DNA of 64,000 nt, taken from CAWCPR01 sp963797475. Its GTDB lineage: Bacteria; Chloroflexota; Anaerolineae; Anaerolineales; UBA4823. The translations under genes and the position numbers were made by a program. The stretch's first letter is position 1, and each line of letters opens with the position of its first letter. The notes under the pieces are model-generated. The model searched no databases and was not told where the DNA came from. It saw only the letters and a list, made by a program, of their open reading frames with translations. The DNA is taken from the NCBI GenBank assembly GCA_963797475.1, contig CAWCPR010000001.1, positions 434,001 to 498,000 of the forward strand. Reading direction: 5' to 3'. This document shows positions 59,863-64,000 of the stretch, piece after piece.

Positions 59863-59881
59863 CGCTCATCGTAGGAGCACG

Positions 59882-60553
59882 TTGGTTAACCCTATGCATG
59901 AATTCGACCTTGGGTACGTTTTTTACCCGCCGAAAGACCCGCTCGAACCGGGCCATCCCCGCCTGGACATCGTTCTCAGGCCTGAACCGACCCACCGTCA
60001 TTTTGACCCGGAGAAAGTATTCTTCAATGCTGTCTTCCCCGATGAAGGCGTCCAGGATCTTGAGTTGAGTTATCCCTGGTTGGGGCAGAAAAAATATCAG
60101 GTGTACCCAGGCAGAGTATGGATGAAGGATCGCAAGAGCACGACCAAAGAGGCCTTCACATTTGGCGCCGGAATGGAGATCGACCACAACGACGAGCGGA
60201 CTCTTTGTATATTGACTTCTGAAGCGCCAATCTTGGAGCTGATCCTGCAGCGCTCGGTTGCTGTTGCGCTGGCAGAAGAGGTGGAAATCATCCTGGCAGA
60301 ACTGCGCGGCGTATGGGCTAAGAATCTGGACGAGCTGGAAAAGCGGTTGTCCAGCGCAGGCCCAATCCCTTTATACGCGGCCTGCCTGGATACCTTGCGC
60401 AAAAAATTCAAAGGCCGGGAAAACCTGGAGGATGAGCAGACCCGCGAGCTTGTCCACTTTTTGAACGTCAAGAACCTGACTTTGGCTGAAATGCAGCGTA
60501 CTTTCCCGGAATCTTTGCAGCTTGCGGAGCTGTTTTCGCCGCTCGCTTCATAA
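59882..60553 (+). CDS. conserved-looking protein of unknown function
   Basis: About 223 residues, soluble. The N-terminal half is beta-rich with many aromatic and Pro residues (FDLGYVFYPPKDPLEPGHPRLD); the C-terminal half is helical and acidic. I do not recognise it. AGGAG (59873-59877) suits TTG 59882 (4-base spacer) better than ATG 59894. It follows degV by 19 bases and is probably in the same transcript. Confidence 0.75.
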   Translation: MVNPMHEFDLGYVFYPPKDPLEPGHPRLDIVLRPEPTHRHFDPEKVFFNAVFPDEGVQDLELSYPWLGQKKYQVYPGRVWMKDRKSTTKEAFTFGAGMEIDHNDERTLCILTSEAPILELILQRSVAVALAEEVEIILAELRGVWAKNLDELEKRLSSAGPIPLYAACLDTLRKKFKGRENLEDEQTRELVHFLNVKNLTLAEMQRTFPESLQLAELFSPLAS

Positions 60554-60887
60554 AAATCATCCAGGACCTGCAATTATAAGAATTAGTGCATATTTCCTAT
60601 TGCATTTCTAATAATTAAGGTTAAAATATGGTTATAATAGTAACAACATGTTAACATCTTCTCATCCATCGCTTTCAATTCGTTAGCCCAAATAATCCTC
60701 GAAAGACTGGATTTTTTGAATTAATTCGGATATTTAGGCCTTTTTTACTCAGAATTCAGGCAGTTTCTGTTAGAATAAAAGGGTCAGGCGTATAGCGCAT
60801 CACGAAAGCAGCCATCAAAAGTTTAGGGGAGCGCTTGTTGGTAACACCGATGGGAGAGTGAAAGAAAGTCAAATCAATGAGGCACCC
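60554..60887 (+). promoter_or_regulatory. AT-rich intergenic region with extended -10 element
   Basis: About 330 bases, more AT-rich than its surroundings, with no gene. TGT-TAGAAT at 60768-60776 is an extended -10 element for the FHA gene, with RNA expected from near 60783. A perfect TATAAT at 60633-60638 lacks a suitable -35. Confidence 0.45.
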
Positions 60888-61397
60888 ATGAAATTCGGCT
60901 CTTTGCGCATTCAATTACCCGATGGCCAGATACAAATATTTCCGATGGAAGTTGAGAGGGTTTCTATCGGGCGCGCACCAGACAATTCCCTGGTCCTGGA
61001 TGATGAATACATCTCCCGTTGGCATGCCTTACTGATCGTCGAGAATAGCCATTTACAGGTGCAAGACCTGGGTTCGACCAATGGCACCTATCTGAACGGC
61101 GAACGGCTGCAGTCGAATAAGCCGACGGCTGTGCGTTCTGGCCAGATCATTCAAGTTGGGATCGTTGTGATGCGATACCTGCCGCCGCCGCAAGGTCTTC
61201 CAAAGCTGACAACCGAGACAACTGAAGAAAGTAAACCCAGCGAGAAGGTCATTGAGCCCGCCCGCAGGCAGCAGCTCCCCGGCACGAAGGAGCTGATCCA
61301 GAGCGAGGAATCTTTTAATCGACATCACCCTGACCGGCCCGGCCCGGCCGGTCGCTCCTGGGAACCGCACCACCGCCTCATTGACTATTCAGAATAA
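60888..61397 (+). CDS. FHA-domain protein, N-terminal part (frameshifted)
   Basis: The first 100 residues form a forkhead-associated domain with the phosphothreonine-binding motifs SIGRAPDN, SRWHA and DLGSTNGTYLNG; a linker rich in Glu, Lys and Pro follows. ATG 60888 has GAGG 5 bases upstream and is preferred over GTG 60858, whose GGGAGA lies too close. The frame leaves its natural course at TTTT 61313-61316: with TTT the text continues as EESLIDITLTGPARPVAPGN into the next fragment. So the last 27 residues here are spurious. Confidence 0.82.
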   Translation: MKFGSLRIQLPDGQIQIFPMEVERVSIGRAPDNSLVLDDEYISRWHALLIVENSHLQVQDLGSTNGTYLNGERLQSNKPTAVRSGQIIQVGIVVMRYLPPPQGLPKLTTETTEESKPSEKVIEPARRQQLPGTKELIQSEESFNRHHPDRPGPAGRSWEPHHRLIDYSE

Positions 61398-61989
61398 AGG
61401 GCATACAGAAGCCGAGATGTTGATTAGTGTTGCCGGTGTGCCTGACGACTGGGTTCTGATCAATGAGGAGCGGGTCAGGGTAACCCCAAACTCACTGGAA
61501 TCTGTGATCCTTTACTTCCAACCCGAGCGCAGCCGGGAGGTCGCCGCCGGCGATTACCCCATTGGCATCAGCGTCTACTCTCCAAAGCACAGCAAAGGCA
61601 CAACAATTGGCGGCGTCCTGCAGGTCACACCCTACCAGGAGCTCAGCATGGAGCTCCAATCTCTCAATGAGAAGGGTAATTATTATGTCCTGTTGGAGAA
61701 CCGGGGCAATGCGACTGCCGAATGCTGGTTGAGCGGGAGCGACGATCACCACTCTCTGAACTTTATTTTCGGGCAGGATTCGGTCACGCTCCAACCCGAT
61801 CAAAAAGTAAATATCACCTTACACATTACACCCAAAGACCGGCCAAAACTGAGAAGCCGCGAAGAACGTCCATTTCAAGTGATCGCGATGCCGCTTAACC
61901 CCGGCGTTCCGCCCGTTAAGATTGAAAGCAAGATCCTTGTGCGGCCCTCTTTCCCGCAGTGGATGATCCCGTTTTCGACGATTGACTGA
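61381..61989 (+). CDS. FHA protein, C-terminal Ig-like part (frameshifted)
   Basis: About 202 residues in the shifted frame, preceded in the same frame by LIDITLTGPARPVAPGNRTT, which belongs to the FHA gene. The pattern of two beta-sandwich repeats (TASLTIQNKGHTEAE..., VLLENRGNATAE...) with a central PERSREVAAGDYPI segment is typical of Ig-like NEW3 or CARDB-type domains. TTG 61381 has no ribosome binding site and should not be a real start. The reconstructed protein has about 366 residues: FHA plus Ig-like domains. Confidence 0.75.
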   Translation: MTIQNKGHTEAEMLISVAGVPDDWVLINEERVRVTPNSLESVILYFQPERSREVAAGDYPIGISVYSPKHSKGTTIGGVLQVTPYQELSMELQSLNEKGNYYVLLENRGNATAECWLSGSDDHHSLNFIFGQDSVTLQPDQKVNITLHITPKDRPKLRSREERPFQVIAMPLNPGVPPVKIESKILVRPSFPQWMIPFSTID

Positions 61990-62157
61990 AGATCGCTGAC
62001 AAACCCTGGCGTAACCTTTCCCTTCTCCAGCCCCCCAGCCAAAATCCTAAACTGTAAGTCCCGCGCTTCTTTCAATTTAAAGCGCCTGACTTCTTTCCCC
62101 CCCGGCTGCAAGCCGCCTGGGTCTTTGCCATATCAAATCGATGGTAAACTATCCATT

Positions 62158-62604
62158 ATGAGCGAAAATACACAAAAAATTCCTCCTCGCTTGCAGGAGA
62201 TCATTGAAGACTTTGAATTTTGCGAAGGCCGTGAAAAGCTCGAGCTCCTGATCGAATTTTCAGAACGAATGCCGCCGCTCCCGGACTGGCTGCAGGATGA
62301 CCGCCAGCATATGGACCAGGTGCAGGAGTGTATGACGCCCGTTTTCGTCCAGGCAAAGACCGAAAACGGGAAGATGGCCTTTTATTTCGATGTCCCACCC
62401 GAATCTCCAACTGTACGTGGCTACGCAGCCATTCTGGCTGAAGGGTTGGATGGCCTGCCTCCTGAAGAAATCTTGGGGGTGCCGGCCGATTTCTACCTCA
62501 AGATGGGGCTGGACACTGTGCTGACCCACCAACGATTGAACGGCATCTCGGCGATTCTGGCGCACATCAAACGCTTGGCGCTTGAAGCCATGCAGCAGGC
62601 TTGA
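62158..62604 (+). CDS. sufE: SufE-type cysteine desulfurase activator
   Basis: A 148-residue SufE protein. It has the conserved start PPRLQEIIEDFEFCEGREKLELLIEF (shown only by its position, about residues 8-33), the sulfur-accepting Cys in QVQECMTPVF, and GLPPEEILGVPADF near the end. ATG 62158 gives normal length. TGGTAAACT at 62142-62150 resembles an extended -10 and would yield an almost leaderless RNA. It accepts persulfide from SufS for Fe-S assembly, useful for the many Fe-S proteins encoded here. Confidence 0.93.
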   Translation: MSENTQKIPPRLQEIIEDFEFCEGREKLELLIEFSERMPPLPDWLQDDRQHMDQVQECMTPVFVQAKTENGKMAFYFDVPPESPTVRGYAAILAEGLDGLPPEEILGVPADFYLKMGLDTVLTHQRLNGISAILAHIKRLALEAMQQA

Positions 62605-62622
62605 GCCTCCTGCTTGAAAAGC

Positions 62623-63594
62623 ATGCCCCTCTGGCTGCTTGCACTCGACTTTGGTGGAACCAAGCTGACCGCCGGGCTTTTAACGGCTGGCAGCCTGCAA
62701 GAAGAGCGCGCCTGGCACGCCCACCGGCTTGTTTATTCACCGCCAGGCCGCGACTACCGTTACGATATCGAGACAATGAAGTCCCTGGCCCGCGAGCTGC
62801 TTGACGGTGAACAGCCCGCCGCCATTGGCGTGAGCTTCGGCGGTCCTGTCGACCCCGGAAGCGGCACGGTGCGATTGTCTCATCATGTGCCTGGCTGGGA
62901 TAACGTCCCCCTGGCGGCCATCCTCTCCGAGGAGTTCGCAGCTCCGGCCCAGGTAGACAATGACGCCAACGTGGCTGCCCTGGGTGAGCACCGCTTCGGC
63001 GCCGGCCAGGGATGCAAAAGCCTGCTTTACATTACCGTGAGCACCGGCGTGGGCGGCGGTTGGATCCTGGATGGGCGGATCTGGCGCGGGGCCCAGGGGA
63101 TGGCTGGCGAGATCGGCCACACAGTCGTCGACCGCAATGGGCCGCTCTGCTTGTGCGGCAAGCGCGGCTGCGTGGAGCGACTGGCCTCCGGGCCGTACAT
63201 GGCAGCCGACGCGCGCGCGGTCTTGCAAGCTGACTCGCAGCAAGGCGCTGTGCTGCGCAAGATTGTTGAGGAAGATTTGCAGGCGATCAACGCCCAAACC
63301 CTGAGCCAGGCTGCCCAGGCGGGCGATGAGCTGGCCTGGCGCCTGCTCCAAAGAGGCGCCTGGGCCCTGGGTCTGGCCATCGGGAACTCCGCCAATCTGG
63401 TGAACCCCCAGCGCTTCATCCTGGGTGGGGGCGTGACCAAAGCTGGAGAACGTTATTGGGAAGTCATCCGGACCGTTGCCGAGGAAACCGCTATGCTCCA
63501 GGTCCAATTTGAGATCCTGCCGGCGGCGCTTGGCGACGATGCTCCATTATGGGGCGCAGCCGCGTTAGCCGCCGCCTGCCTGGACATGGGGTAA
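62623..63594 (+). CDS. ROK family sugar kinase
   Basis: A 323-residue ROK kinase. The ATP loop is ALDFGGTKLTAG, the catalytic Asp lies in VDNDANVAALGE, and the zinc motif is GHTVVDRNGPLCLCGKRGCVE. It lacks an N-terminal helix-turn-helix, so it is a kinase and not a repressor. Likely substrate glucose or a related sugar. It follows sufE by 18 bases. ATG 62623 is preferred; TTG 62614 is in frame but neither has a clear Shine-Dalgarno. Confidence 0.92.
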   Translation: MPLWLLALDFGGTKLTAGLLTAGSLQEERAWHAHRLVYSPPGRDYRYDIETMKSLARELLDGEQPAAIGVSFGGPVDPGSGTVRLSHHVPGWDNVPLAAILSEEFAAPAQVDNDANVAALGEHRFGAGQGCKSLLYITVSTGVGGGWILDGRIWRGAQGMAGEIGHTVVDRNGPLCLCGKRGCVERLASGPYMAADARAVLQADSQQGAVLRKIVEEDLQAINAQTLSQAAQAGDELAWRLLQRGAWALGLAIGNSANLVNPQRFILGGGVTKAGERYWEVIRTVAEETAMLQVQFEILPAALGDDAPLWGAAALAAACLDMG

Positions 63595-63640
63595 AACGCT
63601 CCGAAAGAATCTGTAACGGCGCTATCTGGATAATGCGATC

Positions 63641-64000
63641 ATGACAGTAGCTAAATTGTTAAGCGCCTGGCGCGCCGACCCTGAAATTGCCGGGAACGTG
63701 GAAGCCTGGCAAACTATCCCGGCCCGACCGGCGCAGTTTGCCCCGCTTCCGGAAGGCCTGCACCCGTCCCTGGTGAATATCCTGGCGCAAGCTGGCATTA
63801 AAAGATTGTATACCCACCAGGCAGCTGCCTGGGAATTGGCCGAGGCCGGGAAGAATGTGGTGGTCGTAACCGGCACGGCCAGCGGGAAAACATTGTGCTA
63901 CAACCTGCCGGTATTGGATCGCCTGCTGCGCAATCCAGAGAGCCGGGCGCTTTACCTTTTCCCAACCAAGGCTCTGGCGCAGGATCAGGCCAGCATGCTG
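63641..64000 (+). CDS. DEAD/DEAH-box helicase, MrfA/YprA-like (3' partial)
   Basis: The first 120 residues of a helicase whose rest lies beyond the window. The Q-motif-like RLYTHQAAAWELAEAG, Walker A VVVTGTASGKTLCYNLPV and motif Ia YLFPTKALAQDQ are typical of the YprA/MrfA group, DNA repair helicases with a C-terminal zinc-binding domain. The frame is open to the last base. ATG 63641 is the first start; no strong Shine-Dalgarno. Confidence 0.88.
   Translation, partial: MTVAKLLSAWRADPEIAGNVEAWQTIPARPAQFAPLPEGLHPSLVNILAQAGIKRLYTHQAAAWELAEAGKNVVVVTGTASGKTLCYNLPVLDRLLRNPESRALYLFPTKALAQDQASML

Noticed and set aside
60633..60638. TATAAT as promoter of the FHA gene
   Set aside because: No acceptable -35 and no extended -10; the element at 60768-60776 fits better.

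Overview
The window looks like chromosomal DNA of a bacterium, most probably an anaerobic or facultative member of the Chloroflexota (class Anaerolineae). This is an inference from style: moderately GC-rich genes, lipoproteins with Thr/Pro-rich linkers and an NBR1-type Ig domain, many extracytoplasmic S8 proteases, a RIO-family kinase, an FHA/Ig-like protein, a Sdh/GlpA respiratory mixture and a [NiFe]-hydrogenase operon. No rRNA, tRNA, insertion sequence, prophage or CRISPR array was recognised, and nothing looks recently acquired.

Layout. (1) 1-3414: a TPR/CHAT caspase-like protein (5' end outside the window) followed by a membrane-anchored subtilisin. (2) 4039-12899: a PHP-domain protein, then an NAD(P)-linked [NiFe]-hydrogenase operon: HndB-like ferredoxin, NuoE-, NuoF- and NuoG-like electron-transfer subunits, HoxY, HoxH, a CBS protein and the HoxW maturation protease. 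hoxH as given is broken by two single-base insertions. (3) 13043-17328: lipoprotein, alpha/beta hydrolase, small membrane protein, MFS carrier. (4) 17422-32016: a large glycerol/dihydroxyacetone region: aldo-keto reductase, DhaR-type regulator, GlpF, DhaK, DhaL, GlpK, two small genes, a GlpA-like glycerol-3-phosphate dehydrogenase followed directly by SdhB/SdhC/SdhD-like subunits, and a DhaM-HPr-Enzyme I fusion. (5) 32055-37085: two lipoproteins and a large secreted S8 protease on the minus strand. (6) 37433-42583: a promoter, a 22-codon leader peptide and two intrinsic terminators in front of a heterodimeric ABC exporter, then a RIO kinase. (7) 42776-53731: DHA2-type drug efflux carrier, then a probable four-gene envelope operon (membrane M28 peptidase, flippase fusion, membrane S8 protease, GH38 alpha-mannosidase). 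(8) 53728-58847: a two-component system divergent from a PepSY-like protein, ApbE flavin transferase and a ferric-reductase-like cytochrome. (9) 58956-64000: DegV, an unknown protein, FHA/Ig-like protein, SufE, ROK kinase and the start of an MrfA/YprA-like helicase.

How the genes may work together. Glycerol would enter through GlpF and be phosphorylated by GlpK. Glycerol-3-phosphate would be oxidised by the GlpA-like flavoprotein, which I infer passes electrons through the SdhB-like iron-sulfur subunit to quinone at the SdhC/D-like anchor. This would be a hybrid of anaerobic G3P dehydrogenase and complex II, and is the most novel-looking system here. Dihydroxyacetone would be phosphorylated by DhaK-DhaL using a PEP relay contained in one polypeptide (DhaM-HPr-EI). 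The hydrogenase can dispose of or recover NAD(P)H-level electrons. A second candidate novelty is the ABC exporter leader, which has the parts of a ribosome-mediated attenuator like Bacillus bmrB-bmrCD.

Three genes (hoxH twice, one ABC subunit, the FHA protein) carry +1 frameshifts, three at short G runs and one at a T run. Either the assembly has homopolymer errors or these genes are decaying; raw reads would decide.
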